A model generated the notes under the pieces. That model saw only the letters and a program-made list of their open reading frames with translations, was not told the origin of the DNA and did not search any database. From NCBI RefSeq assembly GCF_005280275.1, contig NZ_CP040021.1, positions 1,265,001 through 1,329,000 of the forward strand: DNA of 64,000 nucleotides, in the 5' to 3' direction. Numbering within the stretch: position 1 is the first letter of the stretch; every line of letters starts with the position of its first letter. Shown in pieces: positions 56,323-64,000 of this stretch. The translations under genes were made by a program, and so were the position numbers. The stretch is from Salinivibrio kushneri. GTDB taxonomy: Bacteria; Pseudomonadota; Gammaproteobacteria; Enterobacterales; Vibrionaceae.

Positions 56323-57996
56323 ATGAAGCTGATGTTTAAAACGAAGATACTGCTACTTGCCATCGTGCCACTGATCGCCTCGATGCTGATTATGAGTGCG
56401 GTAACGGCCTATAACGAACAGGCATTAATAGAGGAAAATATTGCTACGTTTCGGGACAAGCTGGTTAACGAGCGTAAAAAGCAACTAAAAGAAGTCACTC
56501 AGGTGGCGGAAAACATCGTTAAGCGTATTAATCCTGGCACCAGTGATGATCGCTTGGCCGAGGTGAAAACAGCGCTCACAGATGTACAGTTTGGTGACGC
56601 GGGTTACTTTTTTATTTACAACAAACAGGGGATCAATGTGTTTCATCCTGTTAAGCCTGCGCTTGAAGGGAAAAACCTGATTGATTTTACCGATCCGAAA
56701 GGCAACAAGGTCATTCAGGGCCTGCTTGAGGCCGCACAACGTGGCGATGGCTACTTCAATTTTATGTTTGATAAGCCGGGTACCGATGCGCTGATTGATA
56801 AAATAGGCTATGCGGTAATGGTGAATAACGGTCAGTGGCTATTAGGCACAGGTGCCTACACCGATGACATTGAGCAAGAGGTCGCAGCCTATCGCACCGA
56901 CGCAAAGCAAACCCTGGATGCGCAAATTTTCCGTTTAACCTTGCTTGGGCTAGGTACGGTAGTGATTACCGGCTTATTAGTGAGTTGGTTTGCGCAGCGT
57001 ATTGGTGAGCCGGTGAAAAACATGCTCGATAAGCTTAATGATATCGCCAGTGGCGAGGGTGATCTCACTCAGCGCTTGCACGTGCATGGCCATGATGAGA
57101 TCGCTCAACTTGGCCATGCGTTTAATCGTTTTGTAGAGAAACTGCAGCAGACTATTCAGCGTGTGGCGCAAGTGACGGCACAAGTAAACAGCACCGCCAG
57201 TGATATGGCTCAGCAAACATCTGCGGTAGCGCAAAAACTACAAACCCATGATAACGAGACCGAGCAAGTGGTCACCGCGGTAACAGAAATGAGCTCTGCT
57301 GCGCAGGAAGTGGCACAGAACACTACTCAGGTTGCTGATGCCGCTACGTCTGCCACCCAAGACGCCCAGAATGCACAAACCCAAGTGCATGAATCTATCT
57401 CGTCGGTTGAGCGGTTGGTAGCGAAAATGGGTGAGTCGAGCGGGCAGGTGGACCAGCTTAAAGCCCAGTCGGACAAGATCACCTCGGTGCTGTCTGTGAT
57501 TGGTGAGATTGCCGAGCAAACCAATCTACTGGCGCTGAATGCGGCGATTGAAGCGGCCCGTGCGGGTGAGCAGGGGAGAGGCTTTGCGGTAGTGGCTGAT
57601 GAAGTGCGCACCTTGGCCAGTCGCACCCAAACCAGCACTCATGAGATCCGTGACATGCTCGATGGCCTGCATGTGCATGTGGATAGTGCGGTCAAAACCA
57701 TAGCCGACAGTGATCAAGAGTGCCAAAACATGGCAACGATCTCATCAGAAATTGGCGAGCGAATCACCTCGGTGAGTGCGGCTTTTTCGCAAGTGAACGA
57801 TATGACCTCGCAAATTGCCAGCGCAGCATCAGAGCAAACCACGGTCACCGAAGATATTCATCGTAACCTCATATCAATACGCGACATTGTCACCAGCTTA
57901 CTAAACGCGAGCGAGACGTCGTCACACGCGGCGGAAGAGCTGAGTTCGCTTGGCCAAGATCTCGATACCTTGGTCGGGCAATTTAAAGTCGCTTAA
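56323..57996 (+). CDS. Methyl-accepting chemotaxis protein with a single Cache domain
   Basis: About 558 residues; ATG at 56323 preferred over a TTG two codons earlier. A membrane helix (12-33) is followed by a periplasmic single Cache domain (about 40-190, with [19 protein letters not shown]), a second helix (about 210-230), a HAMP and a long signalling domain. The hairpin tip contains [20 protein letters not shown]. The ligand is probably a small carboxylate or similar, as for other single-Cache receptors. Confidence 0.9.
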   Translation: MKLMFKTKILLLAIVPLIASMLIMSAVTAYNEQALIEENIATFRDKLVNERKKQLKEVTQVAENIVKRINPGTSDDRLAEVKTALTDVQFGDAGYFFIYNKQGINVFHPVKPALEGKNLIDFTDPKGNKVIQGLLEAAQRGDGYFNFMFDKPGTDALIDKIGYAVMVNNGQWLLGTGAYTDDIEQEVAAYRTDAKQTLDAQIFRLTLLGLGTVVITGLLVSWFAQRIGEPVKNMLDKLNDIASGEGDLTQRLHVHGHDEIAQLGHAFNRFVEKLQQTIQRVAQVTAQVNSTASDMAQQTSAVAQKLQTHDNETEQVVTAVTEMSSAAQEVAQNTTQVADAATSATQDAQNAQTQVHESISSVERLVAKMGESSGQVDQLKAQSDKITSVLSVIGEIAEQTNLLALNAAIEAARAGEQGRGFAVVADEVRTLASRTQTSTHEIRDMLDGLHVHVDSAVKTIADSDQECQNMATISSEIGERITSVSAAFSQVNDMTSQIASAASEQTTVTEDIHRNLISIRDIVTSLLNASETSSHAAEELSSLGQDLDTLVGQFKVA

Positions 57997-58053
57997 ATCA
58001 CGCTTAACTCGCTCCCACGCGCAAGCATAGGCGCGAGGCATGATAAAAACGTT

Positions 58054-58080
58054 AAAGGACGCTTACGGCAAGCGTCCTTT
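58054..58080 (+). terminator. Terminator of the chemoreceptor gene
   Basis: AAAGGACGCTT-ACGGC-AAGCGTCCTTT: an 11-bp stem, ending in T-rich sequence. It separates the chemoreceptor gene from fhs. Confidence 0.85.
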
Positions 58081-58083
58081 CGC

Positions 58084-58131
58084 TTTACAATAGCTATTTT
58101 AGCGGTATTATGCTCACGCAAACGTTTGCTT
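58084..58131 (+). promoter_or_regulatory. fhs promoter with PurR box
   Basis: -35 TTTACA (58084-58089), 16-bp spacer, -10 TATTAT (58106-58111), then ACGCAAACGTTTGCTT at 58116-58131. The last element matches the PurR operator ACGCAAACGTTTGCGT in 15 of 16 positions. It lies on the expected transcription start, an ideal place for repression. Confidence 0.85.
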
Positions 58132-58162
58132 TAAACATATTGTGCGCTGTTGAGAGGGTTTC

Positions 58163-59911
58163 ATGCTGCCTGATGTCGAGATTTGTCGTAATACCACACT
58201 CGCTCCCATATCTACCATTGCCAAGCAAGCTGGCCTCATTGACTCAGAGTTTAAAACGCAAGGTAGCTATAAAGCCAAAGTTTCTCTCGATTGCGTAAAG
58301 CGTCTTGCCTCCAACCGAACGGGAAAGTTGGTTCTGGTCACCGCCATCACTCCCACGCCCTTGGGTGAAGGAAAAACCGTCACCACCATTGGCCTGGCGC
58401 AAGGCTTAGCGAAGCTGAATCATTCTGTGACAGCGTGTATTCGTCAGCCTTCGATGGGGCCCGTATTTGGTGTGAAAGGTGGCGCAGCTGGCGGTGGTTA
58501 TTCGCAAGTGGCTCCAATGGAGGAGCTCAACCTCCACCTAACGGGAGATATTCATGCGGTGACCGCGGCGCACAACTTGGCTGCTGCGGCTATTGATGCG
58601 CGAATCTATCACGAGCAACGCCTAGGCTATGACGATTTTGAGGCGCGTAGTGGCTTAAAAGCGTTAAAAATCGACCCAAGTCGTGTGGTATGGAAGCGGG
58701 TGATGGATCACAACGATCGCGCCTTGCGTATGGTAACTGTGGGTAAAAACGAGCCTGGCAAAACCATCAACGGCTACGAGCGTGAAGGCGGGTTTGATAT
58801 CTCGGCCGCCTCCGAACTAATGGCGATTTTGGCGTTGGCGAGCGGTCTTCGCGATCTGCGTCAGCGCATCGGCCGCATAGTGTTGGCTTATAGCCATACC
58901 GGTGAGCCGATCACCACCGAGGATTTGCAGGTGGCCGGCGCGATGGCGGTGAGTATGAAAGAAGCGATTGAACCCACGCTCATGCAAACCTTAGAGGGCG
59001 TGCCGACGCTAATCCATGCCGGCCCCTTTGCCAATATTGCCCATGGCAATTCGTCGATTATCGCCGATAACATTGCCCTCAAACTGGGTGACTATACCGT
59101 CACCGAAGGCGGCTTTAGCTCAGACATGGGGTTTGAAAAAGCCTGCAACATCAAAGCGCAAGCATCGGGTAAAGCGCCAGATTGTGCGGTGATTGTGGCG
59201 ACATTGCGTGGCTTAAAAGCCAACTCAGGTCACTACAATTTACAGCCTGGTCAGCCCATGCCCGACGCGCTCTTTGCGGATGATAATGAGGCATTAGTAG
59301 CAGGGTTCGAAAACCTCAAATGGCACATCAACAATGTGAATCAATATGGTGTACCGGCGGTGGTGGCAATTAATCGCTTTCCACAAGACAGTGATGCCGA
59401 GCTTGCGACACTCAAGGCGATGATTGAAGCCCTGCCCTACAAGGTAAGAGTAGCGATCAGTGAAGGCTTTGCCCAAGGTGGTGAGGGTACGCGTGAACTG
59501 GCGGAACAAGTGGTCGCGCAATGTGAAACCGATGCATCATTCTCGCCCTTGTATCGTGCCCATCAAAGTTTGGAAGAAAAACTGATGGTGGTTGCGGAAG
59601 TCGGTTATGGCGCGGGAAGCGTGACGTTAAGTGAAACCGCGAAACAGCAACTGCAACAATTGAAAGCGCAAGGGTATGACGGTTTGGCGGTCTGTTTGGC
59701 GAAAACGCCGCTGTCTATTTCAACCGATGGTGCGATAAAAGGCGCTCCCAAAGGCTTTGATGTACCGATCCGCGAGTTGAAACTATGCGCGGGTGCCGGA
59801 TTTGTCTATGCCTTATGCGGCAACGTGATGACTATGCCTGGCCTACCGGAAAAACCGGCATTTATGCACCTCGACCTCGATGATGAGGGTAATATTGTTG
59901 GATTGAGTTAA
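58163..59911 (+). CDS. fhs: Formate-tetrahydrofolate ligase
   Basis: 582 residues, the family's normal length. The P-loop is [19 protein letters not shown]. Further landmarks are [19 protein letters not shown] and the C-terminal GMPGLPxKPA-type motif ([10 protein letters not shown]). It makes 10-formyl-tetrahydrofolate from formate, ATP and THF, feeding purine synthesis. Its promoter carries a PurR box. GAGAGGG precedes the ATG. No terminator is seen before the zeta-like gene 62 bp downstream. Confidence 0.95.
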   Translation: MLPDVEICRNTTLAPISTIAKQAGLIDSEFKTQGSYKAKVSLDCVKRLASNRTGKLVLVTAITPTPLGEGKTVTTIGLAQGLAKLNHSVTACIRQPSMGPVFGVKGGAAGGGYSQVAPMEELNLHLTGDIHAVTAAHNLAAAAIDARIYHEQRLGYDDFEARSGLKALKIDPSRVVWKRVMDHNDRALRMVTVGKNEPGKTINGYEREGGFDISAASELMAILALASGLRDLRQRIGRIVLAYSHTGEPITTEDLQVAGAMAVSMKEAIEPTLMQTLEGVPTLIHAGPFANIAHGNSSIIADNIALKLGDYTVTEGGFSSDMGFEKACNIKAQASGKAPDCAVIVATLRGLKANSGHYNLQPGQPMPDALFADDNEALVAGFENLKWHINNVNQYGVPAVVAINRFPQDSDAELATLKAMIEALPYKVRVAISEGFAQGGEGTRELAEQVVAQCETDASFSPLYRAHQSLEEKLMVVAEVGYGAGSVTLSETAKQQLQQLKAQGYDGLAVCLAKTPLSISTDGAIKGAPKGFDVPIRELKLCAGAGFVYALCGNVMTMPGLPEKPAFMHLDLDDEGNIVGLS

Positions 59912-59973
59912 TGACTTAGCGTCCGAGCAGAGTGCTAGGACTGGATGACGTTGCTGGTTTAAAGGCGAATTCA

Positions 59974-60708
59974 ATGGATGATCAACAAATTACGGATAAA
60001 GCTATAAAGCAAGCAAAAGCAATGAAAAAAGTGATTGCTAGAAAGCTTGTTGATCATTTGCCCGAGGAGGAGGAAGCGGCTTCTGTATTTATGGCAGGGT
60101 CGCCAGGCGCAGGTAAAACGGAAGCGGCTAGAGCGATGGTTCGTGCTTTTAAGAATGAGCACGACCTGACATTGGTGCACATAGAGAACGACGAGTTAAG
60201 AAAGGAGTTTGAAGATTATCAAGGTTATAATTCGCCCTTGTTTCAGCGTCCAGCTACAATCTTGGTAGAGGCTATTCATGATCGTGCTTTGAAGCGAAGA
60301 GTCAGCTTTATTCTTGATTCAACGCTTTCCAATTTCGATAAAGCGAAAGATAATATTGAGCGATCTTTGAAAAAAGGCCGCTTTGTTATGATTGTTTTTG
60401 TATATCAAGAGCCAGTGCAAGCTTGGCGGCTAGTGAAAGCGAGAGAAAGTGTTGAAAGCCGTCGTGTCCCTAGTGAAGTCTTCATCAATCAGTTCCTAAA
60501 ATCGCAACGTGTGGTGAGTGAACTAAAGAAACTATTTAGGGATCAGATTGATATCACTTTTATTGAGAAAAACGTCGATGGCGATAACAAGAGACCACAC
60601 TTTAACGTCAGTGACATTGACGCGTTATTGCGCAAAAAGTACAATCGAGAATCGCTTGAACGTATCGTCGGTATAACGAGAGGAGGAAGCCATGCAGAAC
60701 AAGCGTAA
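59974..60708 (+). CDS. Zeta-toxin-family P-loop kinase
   Basis: 244 residues from the ATG at 59974 (AAAGGCG upstream); a GTG 14 codons earlier is possible. Walker A GSPGAGKT is at 42-49, and ESRRVPSEVFINQFLKSQR (161-179) supplies the arginines expected near the substrate and ATP. The family phosphorylates UDP-N-acetylglucosamine or acts on other nucleotides. The region is visibly AT-richer than its neighbours, suggesting acquisition. No epsilon-type antitoxin precedes it; a 54-residue basic protein overlaps its end. Confidence 0.8.
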   Translation: MDDQQITDKAIKQAKAMKKVIARKLVDHLPEEEEAASVFMAGSPGAGKTEAARAMVRAFKNEHDLTLVHIENDELRKEFEDYQGYNSPLFQRPATILVEAIHDRALKRRVSFILDSTLSNFDKAKDNIERSLKKGRFVMIVFVYQEPVQAWRLVKARESVESRRVPSEVFINQFLKSQRVVSELKKLFRDQIDITFIEKNVDGDNKRPHFNVSDIDALLRKKYNRESLERIVGITRGGSHAEQA

Positions 60709-60856
60709 TAAGGTAAAATCTACCGCTTTCTCTGACTTCGTACGTCACTCATCGTCGAGAGAAAAGCGAAAGTTTTTCGATAAAATAGTAAGAGAAACGA
60801 TCAAAGAGCAGCAAGACATGCTCACAAAGGCAGAGCAAACGGCTAAGTGTCAGTAA
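60692..60856 (+). CDS. 54-residue basic protein overlapping the zeta-like gene
   Basis: ATG preceded by AGGAGGAAGCC, the strongest ribosome-binding site in the region. The frame overlaps the zeta-like gene by 17 bp and ends 20 bp before a terminator. The protein is rich in Lys and Arg (MQNKRNKVKSTAFSDFVRH at the start) and predicted helical from about residue 23. No hydrophobic segment. It may be an antitoxin in reverse order, an accessory factor, or an unrelated small protein. Family not recognised. Confidence 0.7.
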   Translation: MQNKRNKVKSTAFSDFVRHSSSREKRKFFDKIVRETIKEQQDMLTKAEQTAKCQ

Positions 60857-60876
60857 TCGTTTATATTTCTCGTGAG

Positions 60877-60903
60877 AGCCGCTGTTGTCAGCGGCTTTTT
60901 TGT
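60877..60903 (+). terminator. Terminator of the fhs/zeta/small-protein unit
   Basis: AGCCGCTG-TTGT-CAGCGGCT then TTTTTG. A perfect 8-bp stem. Confidence 0.92.
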
Positions 60904-60998
60904 TTTGGCTAGACGCGGCGACGCTTGTGATTGTCTTCAAGGTCGCGTGATGTGGTATCCTCTCTGGCTTCAATTCTCCCACCGACTGTGAGCCTGAC

Positions 60999-61472
60999 TT
61001 GAAAAAAATCGCGGTTTTTGTCGACGTTCAAAATATCTACTACACCACACGCCAAGCCTACGGGCGTCAGTTTAACTATCGCCAGTTGTGGCAAACCCTC
61101 AATGACATGGGGGAGGTGATAACCGCGTATGCCTATGCCATTCGCCGTGATGACGATCAGCAAATCAAATTTCAAGATGCCCTGCGCCACATTGGCTTTA
61201 CCGTCAAGCTCAAACCTTATATTCAACGCGCCGATGGCAGTACCAAAGGCGATTGGGATGTGGGGATTGCTATTGATGTGATGGAAACCGCTCCCGAGGT
61301 CGATACCGTGGTGCTGTTATCTGGCGACGGAGATTTTGACTTGCTGATGAACAAAATCCGCGCGCGCTATCACACTGAAGCGATCGTGCTTGGTGTGCCT
61401 TCCCTAACGGCTAATTCCTTGGTGAGCAGTGTCGATCGCTTTATTGCGATTGAAGACGATATGTTGTTGTAG
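60999..61472 (+). CDS. NYN-domain (LabA-like PIN-fold) protein
   Basis: 157 residues from a TTG start; no ATG is available near the conserved N terminus KKIAVFVDVQNIYY. The acidic residues of the PIN-like active site are in FVDVQN, KGDWDVGIAIDVM and LLSGDGDFDLL. NYN proteins are predicted ribonucleases. The weak start codon suggests low expression. Confidence 0.82.
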   Translation: MKKIAVFVDVQNIYYTTRQAYGRQFNYRQLWQTLNDMGEVITAYAYAIRRDDDQQIKFQDALRHIGFTVKLKPYIQRADGSTKGDWDVGIAIDVMETAPEVDTVVLLSGDGDFDLLMNKIRARYHTEAIVLGVPSLTANSLVSSVDRFIAIEDDMLL

Positions 61473-61539
61473 GCACGGCGTTTAGTTTGTGGTTCTGGGA
61501 CAATTTCTGATTTTATTTTGATGTTGAAGTGAGTAAACG

Positions 61540-62364
61540 ATGTACAAATTAATCGCCTTGGATATGGACGGCACCTTGTTAAACAGCGAGAAAGCAATCT
61601 CTGCTGAGAATAAGCAAGCCATTGCCCGCGCGCGTGAAAAAGGCGTGACTGTGGTATTGGCGTCCGGTCGGCCGCTTGAGGGCATGCAGCCTAAGCTGGA
61701 TGAGTTGGGTATCCATTCAGATAAAGACTTTGTGCTTTATTACAATGGCTCGATGGTGAAAAACGTGGGGACCGATAAGGTGATCTTGCAAAAAGGGCTC
61801 GACGGAAAAGCCGCTAAAACATTGGCTCGGCACGCCGAGGCACTGGGAGCCTCTGTGCATGCCTTTAGTACTGAACATGGTTTGATTACCCCAGCACAGA
61901 ATCCGTACACCGAGATTGAGGGCAAGATCAACGGCCTGGATATTACCGTGATGGATTTCGAGACCCTAAGTGATGATCATCCGATTATCAAAGTGTTGAT
62001 GGTGGCGGAGCCAAGCAAGTTAAATGAAGTGATCGCCGCTTTACCATCCGCGCTGCGGGAGGAGTTTACAGTCGTACAAAGTGCGCCTTTCTTCCTCGAG
62101 TTTTTAAACCCTGAGAGCAATAAAGGGACGGGGGTGGCCGCCATTGCGGAGCATTTAGGTATTCAACCTAACGAGGTGATTTGCATGGGCGATGCTGAAA
62201 ACGATCACGCGATGTTGGAATATGCGGGCCTTGGGATTGCGATGGCGAATGCCATGGAAGCAACCAAGCAAATCGCGGATTACATTACCGAGAGCAATGA
62301 TGAGCACGGTGTGGCCAAAGCGATTGAAAAGTTTGTGTTAGCGGCCGATAGCGCCGTAGCGTAA
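61540..62364 (+). CDS. yidA: Cof-type HAD sugar phosphatase, YidA-like
   Basis: 274 residues. Motif I LIALDMDGTLLNSE, motif II VLASGRP, and motifs III/IV in NKGTGVAAIAEHLG and ICMGDAENDHAML. It closely resembles E. coli YidA, a broad sugar-phosphate phosphatase. Monocistronic, with its own terminator. Confidence 0.87.
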   Translation: MYKLIALDMDGTLLNSEKAISAENKQAIARAREKGVTVVLASGRPLEGMQPKLDELGIHSDKDFVLYYNGSMVKNVGTDKVILQKGLDGKAAKTLARHAEALGASVHAFSTEHGLITPAQNPYTEIEGKINGLDITVMDFETLSDDHPIIKVLMVAEPSKLNEVIAALPSALREEFTVVQSAPFFLEFLNPESNKGTGVAAIAEHLGIQPNEVICMGDAENDHAMLEYAGLGIAMANAMEATKQIADYITESNDEHGVAKAIEKFVLAADSAVA

Positions 62365-62385
62365 AACGAACAAGCAAGAACAAAT

Positions 62386-62415
62386 GGGGTGGGTGTTTGT
62401 GCCTGCCCCGTTTTT
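62386..62415 (+). terminator. Terminator of yidA
   Basis: GGGGTGGG-TGTTTGTG-CCTGCCCC (two G-T pairs) followed by GTTTTTATTT. Confidence 0.8.
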
Positions 62416-62501
62416 ATTTCATGGTATTGATGGCGTATTCGTAGCGCGTTTTGGCGTGAGCCTATCTAGCTTTAATGAGCCGATAGCGGTATTCGCGCAA
62501 A

Positions 62502-62528
62502 ACAAAAAAGCCTGCTTAAAAGCAGGCT
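62502..62528 (-). terminator. Terminator of the tRNA-Val operon
   Basis: On the minus strand AGCCTGCT-TTTA-AGCAGGCT then TTTTTTG. It lies 9 bp after the last tRNA. Confidence 0.92.
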
Positions 62529-62537
62529 CTCTGGAAA

Positions 62538-62614
62538 TGGTGCGTCCGGGCAGACTCGAACTGCCGACCCCCGCCATGTCAAGGCGGTACTCTAACCAAC
62601 TGAGCTACGGACGC
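62538..62614 (-). tRNA. tRNA-Val (GAC), third in the array
   Basis: 77 nt including an encoded CCA. The acceptor stem is GCGTCCG/CGGACGC. The anticodon loop TTGACAT gives anticodon GAC, which reads GUC/GUU valine codons. It resembles E. coli valV/valW. Confidence 0.95.
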
Positions 62615-62627
62615 GAATTTCAAAATG

Positions 62628-62704
62628 TGGTGCGTCTGAGTGGACTCGAACCACCGACTTCCACCATGTCAAGGTGACACTCTAACCAACTGAGTTACAG
62701 ACGC
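62628..62704 (-). tRNA. tRNA-Val (GAC), second in the array
   Basis: 77 nt with encoded CCA and the same TTGACAT anticodon loop. It differs from its two neighbours at paired positions: acceptor GCGTCTG/CAGACGC and anticodon stem CACC/GGTG. The changes are compensatory, so the gene should be functional. Confidence 0.93.
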
Positions 62705-62727
62705 ATAGTTTAATTTTTCAAGCAACG

Positions 62728-62804
62728 TGGTGCGTCCGAGTGGACTCGAACCACCGACCCCCGCCATGTCAAGGCGATACTCTAACCAGCTGAGCTACGG
62801 ACGC
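62728..62804 (-). tRNA. tRNA-Val (GAC), first in the array
   Basis: 77 nt with encoded CCA, acceptor GCGTCCG/CGGACGC and anticodon GAC. It is the promoter-proximal copy. Confidence 0.95.
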
Positions 62805-62826
62805 ACAGTGCTTGAAAGCGGGATGA

Positions 62827-62855
62827 ATAGTAGCGAGTTCATCTGTGTCACGCAA
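62827..62855 (-). promoter_or_regulatory. Promoter of the tRNA-Val operon
   Basis: On the minus strand -35 TTGCGT, 17-bp spacer, -10 TACTAT. The first tRNA begins about 22 bp after the -10, so the leader is short. Confidence 0.7.
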
Positions 62856-62981
62856 GCGCTTAAGCCCATATTTTTGCGTAGAAACGACTGTTTGGCGATT
62901 TGATCGTCAATATGGCGATGTTTTCGCTATCTGTCATGCGTGAGTGACTGTTTTAACGGTGACGCGCTGATTGTTGATGCG

Positions 62982-63986
62982 TTATTGGCCGAGTTTGACA
63001 TCGCAACGCTGGAACAATTGTTGCCAGACATCAGCATGATGTTTAATCGCCGCTTTGTAGGCCTGATAAGCGTCTCCCTTCCAGTAGGCGTTTTTGTAAT
63101 CGTTAAATGTGTCAGGCGTGTTTAAGCTCGCAAGACGCGCAAGAGCCGGGGCAAGATCGCGATACAGCCCATCTACCCGAGCCAGATATGGCTGCACATC
63201 ACCCACGTAAAACTTATAAAAGACAGTCTGCAGGCGTTTTAAACGGGTGGTATCGAAATTACCGCCGCAACGCACTTTATCTTGATGGTTAGCAATCAGT
63301 TCACTGGTTTGGTTAAGCCAAGCGGTGTGATAGCTCAAGCTCACAAACAAATCGCCTAAAATTGGCTGTTTTTCGATGCTTTCTTGCCAGTCTGTAACAG
63401 ACTCTGTGGGCGCTTGGGTTGAGGGTATTAATTGGCTAAATTGCGCAATGGTGTTGACCGCATTGCTATGTGCCGGAAGCTCGATGGGGAGCGTAAACGC
63501 CGGCAAGTTGAGCTGCGCGCGCCAAGCATCACTATCAATCAAGGTATTCCAGATCACTTTCTCCCGCTGCTGGCGTTTAAGCGCCAGCGCCTTTTCTAGC
63601 TCAGCGTGAATACTTGGATCCTTCACTTGCGGCAAACACTGCGCCGCGGTATCGATGAATTTGAGCTCGTAGTCAAGTTGGCGAAAGCGATCCGCGACTT
63701 TACCCAAGGATGAGTTACGTTCTGCAATAAGGTTGAATAAGCCACACTGGCGAAGCTCATAGGCATCGAGCACCCCCATTCGCAGTTCATCAAGCGGCTG
63801 AACCAGATCGCGTTTACGTGGCAATGTCGGTAGCTCAGGGGCGGTGAAATCGGGGGTTGGCGCATCCAACACATTCCCAAGTCGCTGATAGTAGTCGGTC
63901 ATCATGTCCTTGGCTGGATCATCTGATTGGCATCCCGCTAATGCTGCTAACGATATGACGAGTATTGCGGTTTGTATTCGGCGCAT
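62982..63986 (-). CDS. Lipoprotein of the DUF3080 family
   Basis: 334 residues. The signal peptide ends in a lipobox (SLAALAGCQSDD); Asp at the second and third positions after the cysteine could affect sorting. The mature protein is helical, with GVLDAYELRQCGLFNLIAERNSSLG (key part CGLFNLIAERNS) that I associate with DUF3080. Function unknown. The start is 14 bases from the window's right edge, so the promoter is outside. Confidence 0.75.
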   Translation of the reverse strand: MRRIQTAILVISLAALAGCQSDDPAKDMMTDYYQRLGNVLDAPTPDFTAPELPTLPRKRDLVQPLDELRMGVLDAYELRQCGLFNLIAERNSSLGKVADRFRQLDYELKFIDTAAQCLPQVKDPSIHAELEKALALKRQQREKVIWNTLIDSDAWRAQLNLPAFTLPIELPAHSNAVNTIAQFSQLIPSTQAPTESVTDWQESIEKQPILGDLFVSLSYHTAWLNQTSELIANHQDKVRCGGNFDTTRLKRLQTVFYKFYVGDVQPYLARVDGLYRDLAPALARLASLNTPDTFNDYKNAYWKGDAYQAYKAAIKHHADVWQQLFQRCDVKLGQ

Positions 63987-64000
63987 GATGTCGTTTTTAT

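Noticed and set aside
62384-62677. 97-codon open frame over the yidA terminator and the tRNA genes
   Set aside because: It covers a terminator and two tRNA genes on the other strand; not a protein gene.
1-64000. CRISPR arrays, insertion sequences, integrases, prophage genes
   Set aside because: None seen on either strand; no terminal inverted repeats with transposase frames and no regularly spaced repeats.

Overview
The window reads as ordinary chromosome of a marine or halophilic gammaproteobacterium of the Vibrionaceae. Support comes from the heme-uptake set hutBCD/hutA/hutX/hutZ, a purR-tfoY pair in which tfoY has a cyclic-di-GMP-I riboswitch leader as in Vibrio cholerae, a PanP-type decarboxylase, and Vibrio-type DUF2947, DUF3392 and DUF3080 proteins. 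A BCCT carrier and two sodium-coupled transporter types fit a salt-adapted lifestyle. A Salinivibrio-like genus is a guess. No phage, transposase, integron or CRISPR array was seen.

Layout. 0.1-2.3 kb: purine-nucleoside exporter punC and its regulator punR. 2.4-11.3 kb: a catabolic island with a LysR regulator, a BCCT transporter, a Rieske oxygenase, an aldehyde dehydrogenase, a rubredoxin fused to its reductase, an amine-oxidase-like flavoprotein and an EutQ-like cupin. This is the best candidate for an undescribed pathway, probably oxidation of a quaternary or methylated amine. 11.4-17.6 kb: a ynjBCDF-type ABC operon headed by a membrane-anchored disulfide oxidoreductase. 17.9-19.9 kb: tfoY with its riboswitch, and purR. 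20.2-26.3 kb: heme uptake and use, with two Fur-like boxes. 26.5-30.0 kb: small proteins and panP. 30.2-37.1 kb: ugpBAEC with a HAD phosphatase, divergent ugpQ and a GlpR-like DeoR regulator. Helically phased ATGAAC repeats lie in the ugpB promoter. 37.2-40.6 kb: a two-component system in one operon with an orphan sugar-binding protein.

40.9-43.1 kb: a MetPS-type amino-acid importer with its tiny second subunit, then an isolated 29-residue membrane peptide. 43.2-48.3 kb: patatin phospholipase, acetyltransferase, ribA behind a perfect Zur-type palindrome, a membrane methyltransferase, emrD and yciU. 48.5-57.9 kb: a degenerate nucleotidyltransferase, a YjiH carrier, a lipase-like hydrolase, cryptochrome DASH, a Gfo/Idh/MocA oxidoreductase, an ABC1/UbiB kinase-like protein and a chemoreceptor. 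58.1-60.9 kb: formate-tetrahydrofolate ligase (fhs) with a PurR box on its promoter, followed by an AT-richer zeta-toxin-like kinase and a 54-residue basic protein. 61.0-64.0 kb: NYN-domain protein, yidA, three tandem tRNA-Val(GAC) genes and a DUF3080 lipoprotein.

Regulatory links are unusually readable. PurR (encoded at 19 kb) probably acts on fhs (58 kb). The GlpR-like protein probably acts on ugp. Fur acts on hut, Zur on ribA, cyclic-di-GMP on tfoY, and a LysR protein on the BCCT/Rieske divergon. All functional calls come from reading motifs; no database search was run.
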